A stretch of DNA of 64,000 bases from Stutzerimonas frequens (GTDB lineage Bacteria; Pseudomonadota; Gammaproteobacteria; Pseudomonadales; Pseudomonadaceae): assembly GCF_024448335.1 (NCBI RefSeq), contig NZ_JAMOHM010000019.1, forward strand, positions 1 to 64,000. The letters are read 5' to 3'. Shown here in pieces: positions 17,869-27,490 of this stretch (position 1 is its first letter; every line of letters begins with the position of its first letter). Position numbers and translations under genes: made by a program. The notes beneath the pieces were generated by a model, which worked only from the letters and a program-made list of their open reading frames with translations, made no database searches and had not been told where the DNA came from.

Positions 17869-19227
17869 TCAGACCGGCGTTTCGGCGAAACGCAGGGTGA
17901 ATTCGGTCATCTCCGTGTCGCTATGCACAACCACCTCGCCGCCGTGCAGCTGCATGATCGACCGCACGATGGCCAACCCCAGGCCGCCGGAATCGCCCGG
18001 CTCGGCGCGTGACGGATCGCAGCGGTAAAAGCGATCAAACAGCCGCGGCAGGTGCTCGGCTGCAATCGGCGGCCCCAGATTGATCACGCTGACCAACCGC
18101 CAGCCGTCCTCTGAGCCGCTGACGATGCGCACCGGGCTGTCACTGGCGCCGTAGCGCAGCGCGTTGGCCAGCAAGTTCGCCAGCGCCCGGCGAATCAGTT
18201 CGGGGTCGCCGCATAGCTCACCTTCGGTCTCGTCGAGCAGCTGGATGCCGCGGTCTTCGGCAACGCCTTCGAAGTAGTCGCACAGTTGCCCGACCAGTGC
18301 CGGCAGTGCAAAGCGCTGCCGCTCGATGGCCGCCGCCGGCTGCTCGGCACGCGCGAGAAACAGCATGTTCTCGATCATCCGCGCCAGGCGCTCGTACTCC
18401 TCCTGATTGGAGGCCAGCAGTGCCTCGTACTCCTCGACCGATCGTGCGCGGTGCAACAACTGCTGGGTCTGCCCCATAAGGTTGGCCAGCGGCGTGCGCA
18501 TCTCGTGGGCCAGGTCTTCGCTGAAGCGCGACAGCCGGGCGAAACCCTGTTCCAGCCGGCCCAACATCTGGTTCAGCGCCGCGCGTAGCGGTTCCAGCTC
18601 GCTCGGCACGGTCGAGTCGTCGAGGCGCAGGTGCAGATGCTGCACGTCGATCGCCAGGGCCTGACGCGTCAGCTGGCGCACCGGGCGTAGCGCGCGCCGG
18701 CTGATCAACCAGCCGAGCACGGACCCCAGCAGCGCACCGAGGCTCAGCGCCCACCACAGCTTCGCACGGTAGGCCGCGAGCATCTGTTCGCGCTCGGCGA
18801 GCATGCGCCCGGCCACCAGCGTCAGCCCCGCCTCGCCCGGCAGCCGCCGCCAGGCCAGCCGCGCTCCATCAGTATCGGCCAGCGCCGCTGCGTCGCTGGC
18901 CGGCAACGTCGGAATGGGCAGCCGCGCCGGGTTGATCTCGATCAGCGCGCGCCTCTGGGCATCCAGCAGCCAGAGCAGGCTGTCGCGGTTGCCCAGCATG
19001 TTCTCGTAGAGCTGCGGCCGCTGACGCAGCGCGTCGATGCTGGCACTGTCCTCCAGCAGGGCCTGCATGCGCTCCAGCCGGCCGAGCAGCGCCTGGTCGT
19101 CGCGCCAGACGATCTCGCGTTCCAGCGAGCGGTACAGGTAGAGGCCGATGGTGCCGAGCAGCACCACCGCGACGAGGGCGAAGGCCAGCGCCAGGCGCAG
19201 GCTGAGCGAGCGTGGCAACAGACTCAT
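17869..19227 (-). CDS. Heavy-metal/HprS-type sensor histidine kinase
   Basis: This 452-residue membrane kinase belongs to the CusS/CopS/HprS class. TM1 is about 10-32, a periplasmic region spans about 33-155, and TM2 is about 158-176. HAMP follows, then the phospho-acceptor His241 in [16 protein letters not shown]. The C-terminal ATPase has [10 protein letters not shown] and GGLGLAIV. The start overlaps the end of the regulator gene by four bases. No Cys lies in the periplasmic or membrane part, so a Cys-based peroxide switch is not evident; several Met are present. The divergent hydroxyisourate hydrolase favours an HprS-like role. Confidence 0.88.
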   Translation of the reverse strand: MSLLPRSLSLRLALAFALVAVVLLGTIGLYLYRSLEREIVWRDDQALLGRLERMQALLEDSASIDALRQRPQLYENMLGNRDSLLWLLDAQRRALIEINPARLPIPTLPASDAAALADTDGARLAWRRLPGEAGLTLVAGRMLAEREQMLAAYRAKLWWALSLGALLGSVLGWLISRRALRPVRQLTRQALAIDVQHLHLRLDDSTVPSELEPLRAALNQMLGRLEQGFARLSRFSEDLAHEMRTPLANLMGQTQQLLHRARSVEEYEALLASNQEEYERLARMIENMLFLARAEQPAAAIERQRFALPALVGQLCDYFEGVAEDRGIQLLDETEGELCGDPELIRRALANLLANALRYGASDSPVRIVSGSEDGWRLVSVINLGPPIAAEHLPRLFDRFYRCDPSRAEPGDSGGLGLAIVRSIMQLHGGEVVVHSDTEMTEFTLRFAETPV

Positions 19228-19898
19228 GCCGAGATGTCCAGCACGTAGCCCATGCCGCGCACGGTGTGGATGAGCTTGAGCGGGTACGGATCGTCGACCT
19301 TGGCGCGCAGCCGGCGGATCGCCACGTCGACCACATTGGTGTCGCTGTCGAAGTTCATCTGCCAGACCTGCGAAGCGATCTGTGCGCGGGACAGCACCTC
19401 GCCCTGACGGCTGAGCAAGAGGTGCAGCAAGGCGAACTCCTTGTTGGTCAGGTTGATGCGCTCGCCCTGACGGGTGACGCGGCGGCGCAGCAGGTCCAAC
19501 TCCAGGTCGGCGACGTGGAAACGTTCGACCTCGCGCGGCGGGCCGCGACGCAGCAGGGTGCGCACCCGTGCCAGCAGCTCGGCATAGGAAAACGGCTTGA
19601 CCAGATAGTCGTCGGCGCCCAGTTCCAGCCCGCGCACCCGGTCTTCCACCGCATCGCGGGCGGTGAGGAACAGCACCGGCGTATGCGCCGAGCGCTGGCG
19701 CACCACCTGCACCAGCTGCCAGCCATCGAGCCCGGGCAGCATGACATCGAGGATCACCAGATCGAAGGTTTCCTCCTCGATCAGGTGTTTGCCGTCGACG
19801 CCGTTGCGCGCGACCTCCACCCGGTAGCCGGACTCCTCCAACCCTCGCTTGAGGTAGTCGGCCGTCTTGGCCTCGTCCTCCACCACCAGAATTCGCAT
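19224..19898 (-). CDS. OmpR-type response regulator, CusR/HprR-like
   Basis: This 224-residue regulator has a receiver with acidic pair E7/D8, phospho-acceptor D51 in [15 protein letters not shown]79 and K101 in [11 protein letters not shown] winged-helix DNA-binding domain follows, ending in [18 protein letters not shown]. It is the first gene of a two-gene operon with the kinase. A CATTAC/GTAATG palindrome 52 bases upstream of its start closely resembles the E. coli HprR (YedW) box. It probably regulates itself and the divergent exported genes. Confidence 0.9.
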   Translation of the reverse strand: MRILVVEDEAKTADYLKRGLEESGYRVEVARNGVDGKHLIEEETFDLVILDVMLPGLDGWQLVQVVRQRSAHTPVLFLTARDAVEDRVRGLELGADDYLVKPFSYAELLARVRTLLRRGPPREVERFHVADLELDLLRRRVTRQGERINLTNKEFALLHLLLSRQGEVLSRAQIASQVWQMNFDSDTNVVDVAIRRLRAKVDDPYPLKLIHTVRGMGYVLDISA

Positions 19899-19949
19899 CG
19901 GATCACCTCATTGATGGCGCATAGGTTATGGGGCCAACGACTTGGCAGC

Positions 19950-19967
19950 CATTACAAAAGCGTAATG
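19950..19967. promoter_or_regulatory. Putative HprR/CusR-type box
   Basis: CATTACAAAAGCGTAATG is an inverted repeat of CATTAC/GTAATG with a six-base spacer, in the spacer between the response regulator and the divergent exported genes. As I remember it, the E. coli HprR (YedW) box is CATTACAAAATTGTAATG, which would give 16 of 18 identities. The site is well placed to control both directions. Confidence 0.7.
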
Positions 19968-20041
19968 CGCTGGCAACGGTTCTGACGGACAGGCATCGGC
20001 ACCATGCGTCCCGAAGCCACGTCACCCAAGGAACAACCGAT

Positions 20042-20545
20042 ATGCGTATCGCCGCCACACTGTCACTGCTGGCCCTGGCAGTGCTTACCCCGGCCCTAAG
20101 CGCCAACGCCGCCACGCCGACACCGATCACCCAGCAGAACGTCTCGCTGGCGCTGGCCGACGGCCTGATCCAGCAGACCCTGGATGCCTGCCATGCGCAA
20201 AACCGCACCGCGGTGGTCGCCGTGGTCGATCGCGGCGGCAACCTGGTTGCCCTGCGCCGCGACGACAACGTCGGTCCGCACAACACCCTGGCCGCGCAGC
20301 GCAAGGCCTACACCGCGCTGTCGAGCAAGACGCCGACCCGCCTGTTCGCCGAACGCGCCGCCAGCACGCCGGATGCCGCCAACCTCAACACCCTGGACGA
20401 ACTGCTGCTGCTCGGCGGTGGCGTGCCGCTGAAGGTCGGCGACGAGGTGATCGGTTCCATCGGCGTGGCCGGTGCCGGCGGTGCCAAGAACGACGAGGCC
20501 TGCGCCGTGGCCGCCATCGAAAAACTGCTGCCCTCCTCCCACTGA
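20042..20545 (+). CDS. Exported GlcG/HbpS-like protein
   Basis: This 167-residue protein has a signal peptide (about 1-23, ending ANA) and one GlcG/HbpS domain: VAVVDRGGNLVALRRDD near residue 60, then LLLLGGGVPLKVGDEVIGSIGVAGA near residue 120. The Streptomyces homologue HbpS binds haem and acts as an extracellular partner of a redox-sensing kinase. The ATG at 20042 has AAGGA upstream. It is divergent from a two-component system and 11 bases before an exported hydroxyisourate hydrolase, so an accessory sensing role is possible. Haem binding is not shown. Confidence 0.8.
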   Translation: MRIAATLSLLALAVLTPALSANAATPTPITQQNVSLALADGLIQQTLDACHAQNRTAVVAVVDRGGNLVALRRDDNVGPHNTLAAQRKAYTALSSKTPTRLFAERAASTPDAANLNTLDELLLLGGGVPLKVGDEVIGSIGVAGAGGAKNDEACAVAAIEKLLPSSH

Positions 20546-20556
20546 AGGAAAACACC

Positions 20557-20967
20557 ATGAAAGCACTACGTTCAATCGCCGCCGGCTTGATGCTCAGTGG
20601 CCTGTCCGGTCTCACCCTCGCAGCTGGCAACCCGCTCAGCGTGCACGTGCTGAACCTGGAAAACGGTCTGCCCTCGCCGGATGTGCGCGTCACCCTGGAA
20701 CAACGTCAGGGTGACACCTGGAAATCACTCAACAGCGGCGAGACCAACGCGCAGGGTCGGATCACGGCGCTCTACCCGGAAGGCAAGGCGCTGGAAAAAG
20801 GCACCTATCGCGTCACCTTCAAGACCGGCGACTGGTTCGCCACGCAGAAGGCCAGCACCTTTTTCCCCGAAGTTCCGGTGATCTTCGAAGCCGATGGCAG
20901 CGTCGAGCACTACCACATCCCGCTGCTGCTGAGCCCCTACGGCTTCTCTACCTACCGCGGCAACTGA
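20557..20967 (+). CDS. hiuH: Exported 5-hydroxyisourate hydrolase (transthyretin-like)
   Basis: This second hydroxyisourate hydrolase has 136 residues with a signal peptide (about 1-22, ending LAAG), so it acts in the periplasm like E. coli HiuH (YedX). The mature part keeps the His of LSVHVLN, the Arg region of VRVTLEQ, and EHYHIPLLLSPYGFSTYRG. The final residue is Asn rather than the usual Ser of YRGS, as seen in the cytoplasmic copy at 66. It lies 11 bases after the GlcG-like gene in one operon. Catalysis is likely but may be changed by the Asn. Confidence 0.88.
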   Translation: MKALRSIAAGLMLSGLSGLTLAAGNPLSVHVLNLENGLPSPDVRVTLEQRQGDTWKSLNSGETNAQGRITALYPEGKALEKGTYRVTFKTGDWFATQKASTFFPEVPVIFEADGSVEHYHIPLLLSPYGFSTYRGN

Positions 20968-20972
20968 GTCGC

Positions 20973-21881
20973 TCAGCGCACTTCCCAGTAGCCCGGTGCG
21001 TTGTAGATGTCCTTCAGGTAGTCGATGAAGAAACGCACCTTGGCCGGCAGGTAGCGCTGCTGCGGGTAGACGGCCTGGATGTCGTAGGCCGGCAATGCGT
21101 ACTCGTCGAGTACCGTGACCAGCTCGCCGCGCTTGAGCTCGGCCTGGATCTCCCAGGTCGAGCGCCAGCCGATGCCCAGGCCCTGCTTGACCCAGTCGAA
21201 CAGCAGCTCACCGTCATTGCAGTCCAGATTGCCGGCCACGCGGATGGCCACCTGCCGGCCGTCACGCAGAAAGGTCCAGCCGCGCTGCTGACCACCCTGC
21301 AGGTTGAAGGCCAGGCAGTTGTGCTCGGTCAGTTCCTCCAGCGTCGTCGGCGTACCGTGGCGGGCGAAGTACTCCGGCGAGCCACAGACCACCCGCCTGT
21401 TCGGGAACAGCCGCACCGCCACATAGTTGGGGTCGGTCACCTCGCCGATGCGAATGCCCATGTCGTAACCGTGGCGCACCAGGTCGACCACGCTGTCGGT
21501 GAAGTTGAACGACAGTTGCAGGTCCGGGTAGCGCGCCTGGAACGCCGGTGCGTGCGGACCGATATGCCGCCGCCCGAATGCCGCCGGCGCCGACACCACC
21601 AGGTGGCCGCGTACCGAGGTGCGGTCGTGGCTGATGCTGGCGTCCACCTCGTCGAAGTCCTTGAGCAGCCCGCGGGCGCGCTCCAGATACTGCTCGCCCA
21701 GATCCGTCAGCGACAGGCCGCGGGTGGAGCGGTGCATCAGCTTGACGCCCAGATGCCGCTCCAGCGCATCCAGCCGCCGCCCCATCACCACCGGGGTGAC
21801 GTTCTCCTTGTGCGCGGCGGCGGCGAAGCTGCCGCAGTCGGCCACCAGCACGAAGCTGCGCAGGGTCGTATAGCGATCCAT
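20973..21881 (-). CDS. LysR-family transcriptional regulator
   Basis: This 302-residue LysR regulator has an N-terminal winged helix (about 5-62, FVLVADCGSFAAAAHKENVT, then GRRLDALERHLGVKL) and a periplasmic-binding-type effector domain. It belongs to the broad CrgA-like group. It is divergent from gcl, from which it is separated by 257 bases, and convergent with hiuH at five bases. It may control the glyoxylate genes, but neither effector nor target can be read from sequence. Confidence 0.85.
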   Translation of the reverse strand: MDRYTTLRSFVLVADCGSFAAAAHKENVTPVVMGRRLDALERHLGVKLMHRSTRGLSLTDLGEQYLERARGLLKDFDEVDASISHDRTSVRGHLVVSAPAAFGRRHIGPHAPAFQARYPDLQLSFNFTDSVVDLVRHGYDMGIRIGEVTDPNYVAVRLFPNRRVVCGSPEYFARHGTPTTLEELTEHNCLAFNLQGGQQRGWTFLRDGRQVAIRVAGNLDCNDGELLFDWVKQGLGIGWRSTWEIQAELKRGELVTVLDEYALPAYDIQAVYPQQRYLPAKVRFFIDYLKDIYNAPGYWEVR

Positions 21882-21987
21882 TCGATACTCCTGTTATCGA
21901 CAGAACTGAAGTCTCGGCCAATTCCGCCACAGAATCCAGGACGGCATGCTTGGGCCACGTATAAAAACTATCGAATAAAAATACAGC

Positions 21988-22108
21988 CACGATCTAGCGA
22001 GCTAGCGACCTGCAAGGCAAAAGCTGGCGAGGAAGCGGAGTTTGCTGGTGCAAATGAGCATTCCGAGCCTGGTTTTAACGCAGCAGGGCCGACGCGCAGC
22101 AGATCGTG
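21988..22108 (+). mobile_element. MITE-like 121-bp repeat element
   Basis: Ends form an eight-base perfect inverted repeat, CACGATCT and AGATCGTG. The interior is AT-poor, has no reading frame of note, and contains partly complementary arms (CCTGC...GCAGG and GGCAAAA...GTTTTAAC). I recall similar GATCTAGCGAGCTAG-starting sequences scattered through Pseudomonas genomes. It lies directly upstream of the gcl ribosome site and so forms part of the gcl leader or promoter. Confidence 0.5.
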
Positions 22109-22138
22109 AACAGATTCCAAGAATCAGGAGGAAGACCA

Positions 22139-23920
<1,782 letters not shown>

Positions 23921-23940
23921 GTCAACCGTAACCAGACGCG

Positions 23941-23970
23941 TGGAAGACGCTTCGCGGTCTTCCATCCTAC
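23941..23970 (-). repeat. REP-like palindrome (GTAG type), left of an inverted pair
   Basis: On the minus strand this reads GTAGGATGG followed by a hairpin of AAGAC/GTCTT arms around CGCGAAGC. It faces away from the element at 23985, so the two form an inverted REP pair of the BIME type between gcl and hyi. Confidence 0.7.
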
Positions 23971-23984
23971 GAACACTTCGGACC

Positions 23985-24014
23985 GTAGGGTGGATATCGC
24001 GAAGCATATCCACC
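23985..24014 (+). repeat. REP-like palindrome (GTAG type), right of an inverted pair
   Basis: GTAGGGTGGATAT and ATATCCACC form a nine-base perfect stem around CGCGAAGC. It is in opposite orientation to the element at 23941, with 14 bases between. The hairpins may stabilise the upstream gcl message or reduce readthrough into hyi. Confidence 0.7.
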
Positions 24015-24093
24015 GCAAACGCAACACCCAGGGTGGCCACCACACCACCGCAATGCGAAACCGAATGTGATCCCTACAGATCAGGAGAAAACC

Positions 24094-24876
24094 ATGCCCC
24101 GCTTTGCCGCCAACCTGTCGATGCTGTTCACCGAGCAGGACTTTATGGACCGCTTCGCCGCTGCCGCCCAGGCCGGCTTTTCCGGTGTCGAGTACCTGTT
24201 CCCCTATGACTTCCCTGCCGAGCAGATCAAGGCTCAGCTGGATGCCAACAAGCTGACCCAGGTGCTGTTCAACCTGCCGGCCGGTGACTGGGCCGGCGGC
24301 GAGCGTGGCATCGCCATCCTGCCGGAGCGGGTCGAGGAGTTCCGCGCCGGCCTGGACAAGGCCATCGCCTACGCCAAGGTGCTGGGCAACACCCAGGTCA
24401 ACTGCCTGGCCGGCATCGCCCCGCGCGGTGCCGATCTCGGCCAGCTGGAAATCACCTTTATCGAAAACCTGCGCTACGCCGCGCAGAAGCTCGAGGAGGC
24501 CGGCATCCGCCTGGTGATGGAGATGATCAACACCCGCGACATCCCGCGCTTCTTCCTCAACAACACCTCCCAAGCGCAGGAGATCCGCGGCAAGGTCGGT
24601 CACGCCAATCTGTTCCTGCAGTACGACATCTACCACATGCAGATCATGGAGGGAGACCTGGCGCGCACCATCGAGACCAACTTGGCGGCGATCAACCATA
24701 TCCAGCTGGCGGACAACCCCGGACGCAACGAGCCAGGCACCGGCGAAATCAACTATCGCTTCCTGTTCGAGCATCTGGATCGCATCGGCTACCAGGGCTG
24801 GGTCGGCTGCGAATACAAGCCGGCCACCACCACCGAAGCCGGCCTTGGCTGGCTGAAGAGCCACAACGCCATCTGA
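24094..24876 (+). CDS. hyi: Hydroxypyruvate isomerase
   Basis: Hyi interconverts hydroxypyruvate and tartronate semialdehyde; it has the xylose-isomerase-like TIM-barrel fold. The ATG at 24094 has AGGAG upstream and gives 260 residues, the family size. Conserved blocks include MPRFAANLSMLFTE, EMINTRDIPRFFL near residue 145, YDIYHMQIMEGDL near residue 183, and HIQLADNPGRNEPGTGEINY near residue 208, which hold the metal-binding Glu, Asp and His. It lies between gcl and glxR. Confidence 0.95.
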   Translation: MPRFAANLSMLFTEQDFMDRFAAAAQAGFSGVEYLFPYDFPAEQIKAQLDANKLTQVLFNLPAGDWAGGERGIAILPERVEEFRAGLDKAIAYAKVLGNTQVNCLAGIAPRGADLGQLEITFIENLRYAAQKLEEAGIRLVMEMINTRDIPRFFLNNTSQAQEIRGKVGHANLFLQYDIYHMQIMEGDLARTIETNLAAINHIQLADNPGRNEPGTGEINYRFLFEHLDRIGYQGWVGCEYKPATTTEAGLGWLKSHNAI

Positions 24877-24948
24877 CCAACAGCGCGCCGCCCAGGCAGC
24901 AACGCGTGCCGCACAGCGGCATGCACCATAGAATCGAGGAGAACACTC

Positions 24949-25839
24949 ATGGCTAAAATCGGATTCATCGGCACCGGCATCATGGGCAAGCCCATGGCAA
25001 TCAACCTGCAGAAGGCCGGCCACCAGATCTTCCTGTCCCAGCACCACGACCAGGCACCGGCCGAACTGACCGAAGCCGGCGCCATCGGCCTGGCCAATCC
25101 GCAGGAAGTCGCCCAGGAAGCCGAGTTCATCATCGTCATGGTCCCGGACACCCCGCAGGTCGAGGACGTGCTGTTCCGCGCCGACGGCGTTGCCGCCGGC
25201 GTCGGTGCCGGCAAGGTGGTGATCGACATGAGCTCGATCTCCCCCACCGCCACCAAGCAGTTCGCCGAGAAGATCAAGGCCACCGGCGCTGAATACCTCG
25301 ACGCCCCGGTATCCGGCGGTGAGGTGGGCGCCAAGGCCGCCACCCTGTCGATCATGGTCGGTGGTAGCGAAGCGGCCTTCGAACGCGCATTGCCGCTGTT
25401 CCAGGCGATGGGCAAGAACATCACCCGCGTCGGCGAGAGTGGCGACGGCCAGACGGCCAAGGTCGCCAACCAGATCATCGTCGCGTTGAACATCCAGGCG
25501 GTCGCCGAGGCGCTGCTGTTCGCCGCGAAGAACGGGGCCGATCCGGCCAAGGTGCGCGAGGCACTGATGGGCGGTTTCGCCGGCTCGAAGATTCTCGAGG
25601 TGCATGGCGAACGCATGATCAAGGGCACCTTCGACCCGGGCTTCCGCATCAGCCTGCACCAGAAGGACCTCAACCTGGCCCTGGCCGGCGCCCGCGAGTT
25701 GGGTCTGAACCTGCCCAACACCGCCAATGCCCAGCAGGTGTTCAGTACCTGCGCGGCGATCGGCGGCAGCGGTTGGGACCACTCGGCGCTGATCAAGGGC
25801 CTCGAGCACATGGCCAATTTCTCGATCCGCAAGGAGTAA
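24949..25839 (+). CDS. glxR: Tartronate semialdehyde reductase
   Basis: This NAD(P)H-dependent 3-hydroxyacid dehydrogenase reduces tartronate semialdehyde to D-glycerate. The 296 residues start with the dinucleotide fold IGFIGTGIMGKPMAINL. The family substrate motif DAPVSGGEVGAKAATLSIM is near residue 118, and the catalytic Lys is in DGQTAKVANQI near residue 170. GAGGAG lies upstream of the ATG. It follows hyi by 72 bases, in the same operon order as in other Pseudomonas. Confidence 0.95.
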   Translation: MAKIGFIGTGIMGKPMAINLQKAGHQIFLSQHHDQAPAELTEAGAIGLANPQEVAQEAEFIIVMVPDTPQVEDVLFRADGVAAGVGAGKVVIDMSSISPTATKQFAEKIKATGAEYLDAPVSGGEVGAKAATLSIMVGGSEAAFERALPLFQAMGKNITRVGESGDGQTAKVANQIIVALNIQAVAEALLFAAKNGADPAKVREALMGGFAGSKILEVHGERMIKGTFDPGFRISLHQKDLNLALAGARELGLNLPNTANAQQVFSTCAAIGGSGWDHSALIKGLEHMANFSIRKE

Positions 25840-26162
25840 AGCCTTCGAGCGCGCTGCGTCGGGCCTTGCGGCCCCACCTTCAGGGACAGACAGACCGGGT
25901 GGTGGGTCACCGCAACGCCCGCGCAGCGCCGCTCAAAGGGCCGGGCCAGAGGTGCGTCAGGTCGGAATCATCGCGTCTCCCCACGACCAGCATGACCTGC
26001 GCATCTCAGCCCGACCGCCGTCACCAGACGGCACCTTTTCGATTCGCCCGGCACAAGGAGTCACGGCCCGACGGCCGGGCGGGTCGATTTCAACCCTTAG
26101 CGCTTGCTTCGGCGAGCCCTAAGGTCTGGAATCGGCTGCAGACCTCATACAAGGAGCTTCAG
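25840..26162 (+). other. 323-bp leader between glxR and glycerate kinase
   Basis: I find no gene here. It holds a GGGCC/GGCCC hairpin at 25861 and a longer hairpin at 26095-26124, in which CCTTAG and CTAAGG enclose a second stem with a TTCG loop, 28 bases before the ttuD ribosome site AAGGAG. An extra AAGGAG near 26055 has no start codon after it. The length suggests a separate promoter or a structured 5' leader for ttuD. Confidence 0.5.
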
Positions 26163-27434
26163 ATGACCCTCGACCCACAAGCCCTGCTGCGCCAGCTGTT
26201 CGACAGCGCCATCGAAGCCGCCCATCCGCGCCATGTGCTCGCCGACCATCTGCCCGAAGACCGCAGCGGCCGCGCCATCGTCATCGGCGCCGGCAAGGCG
26301 GCCGCGGCCATGGCCGAAGCCATCGAAAAGGTCTGGGAAGGTGAACTGTCCGGGCTGGTGGTGACCCGCTACGAGCATCACGCCGACTGCCGGCGTATCG
26401 AAGTGGTGGAAGCCGCACACCCGGTCCCGGACGATGCCGGCGAGCGCGTCGCCCGCCGCGTGCTGGAGCTGGTCAGCAACCTCGAGGAAAGCGATCGGGT
26501 GATCTTCCTGCTCTCCGGCGGCGGCTCGTCATTGCTGGCATTGCCGGCCGAAGGCATTTCGCTGGCCGACAAGCAGGCGATCAACAAGGCGCTGCTGCGC
26601 TCCGGCGCGCACATCGCCGAGATGAACTGCGTGCGCAAGCACCTCTCGGCGATCAAGGGCGGCCGCCTGGCCAGGGCCTGCTGGCCGGCCAGCGTGTACA
26701 CCTATGCGATTTCCGACGTGCCCGGCGACGAAGCGACGGTGATCGCCTCCGGCCCCACCGTCGCCGACCCCACCACGTCGGCCGAGGCGCTGGCGATTCT
26801 CGAGCGTTACCACATCGAGGTGCCGGCCAATGTGCGCGCCTGGCTCAAGGATCCGCGCTCGGAAACCCTCAAGCCGGGCGATCCGATGCTCTCGCGCAGC
26901 CACTTCCAGCTGATCGCCACGCCGCAGCAGTCCCTCGATGCCGCGGCCCAGGCGGTCCGTGACGCCGGTATCACCCCGTTGATCCTCGGTGATCTGGAAG
27001 GCGAAGCACGCGAAGTGGCCAAGGTGCATGCCGGCATCGTCCGCCAGGTGGTGCTGCACGACCAGCCGATCGCCGCGCCCTGCGTGATCCTGTCCGGCGG
27101 CGAGACCACCGTCACCGTGCGCGGCAACGGACGCGGCGGGCGCAATGTCGAGTTCCTGCTCGCCCTGACCGAAGCGCTGCAAGGCCTGCCCGGCGTTTAC
27201 GCCCTGGCCGGCGACACCGATGGCATCGACGGCTCGGAGGACAACGCCGGCGCGCTGATGACCCCGGACAGCTTTGCCCGCGCCGAGGCGCTGGGCCTGC
27301 GTGCCGCCGACTCGCTGGCCGACAACGACGGGTATGGCTATTTCGCCGCGCTGGACAGCCTGATCGTCACCGGCCCGACGCGCACCAACGTCAACGACTT
27401 TCGCGCCATCCTGATCCTGCCGTCGTCGGATTGA
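26163..27434 (+). CDS. ttuD: Glycerate 2-kinase (MOFRL family, often named TtuD)
   Basis: This enzyme phosphorylates D-glycerate to 2-phosphoglycerate. Genome annotations often call it hydroxypyruvate reductase, but the GckA/TtuD fold is a kinase. The ATG at 26163 with AAGGAG gives 423 residues. The N-terminal domain has AIVIGAGKAAAAMAEAIE near residue 37 and FLLSGGGSSLLALP near residue 115. The C-terminal MOFRL part has ILSGGETTVTVRGNGRGGRN and ALAGDTDGIDGSEDNAGA. It feeds lower glycolysis, and a pyruvate kinase gene follows. Confidence 0.93.
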   Translation: MTLDPQALLRQLFDSAIEAAHPRHVLADHLPEDRSGRAIVIGAGKAAAAMAEAIEKVWEGELSGLVVTRYEHHADCRRIEVVEAAHPVPDDAGERVARRVLELVSNLEESDRVIFLLSGGGSSLLALPAEGISLADKQAINKALLRSGAHIAEMNCVRKHLSAIKGGRLARACWPASVYTYAISDVPGDEATVIASGPTVADPTTSAEALAILERYHIEVPANVRAWLKDPRSETLKPGDPMLSRSHFQLIATPQQSLDAAAQAVRDAGITPLILGDLEGEAREVAKVHAGIVRQVVLHDQPIAAPCVILSGGETTVTVRGNGRGGRNVEFLLALTEALQGLPGVYALAGDTDGIDGSEDNAGALMTPDSFARAEALGLRAADSLADNDGYGYFAALDSLIVTGPTRTNVNDFRAILILPSSD

Positions 27435-27490
27435 CGGCCTCCGCCTCGTTCAGGCGCGCATCAGAACAACAACTGCCCCAGAGCACCGCC

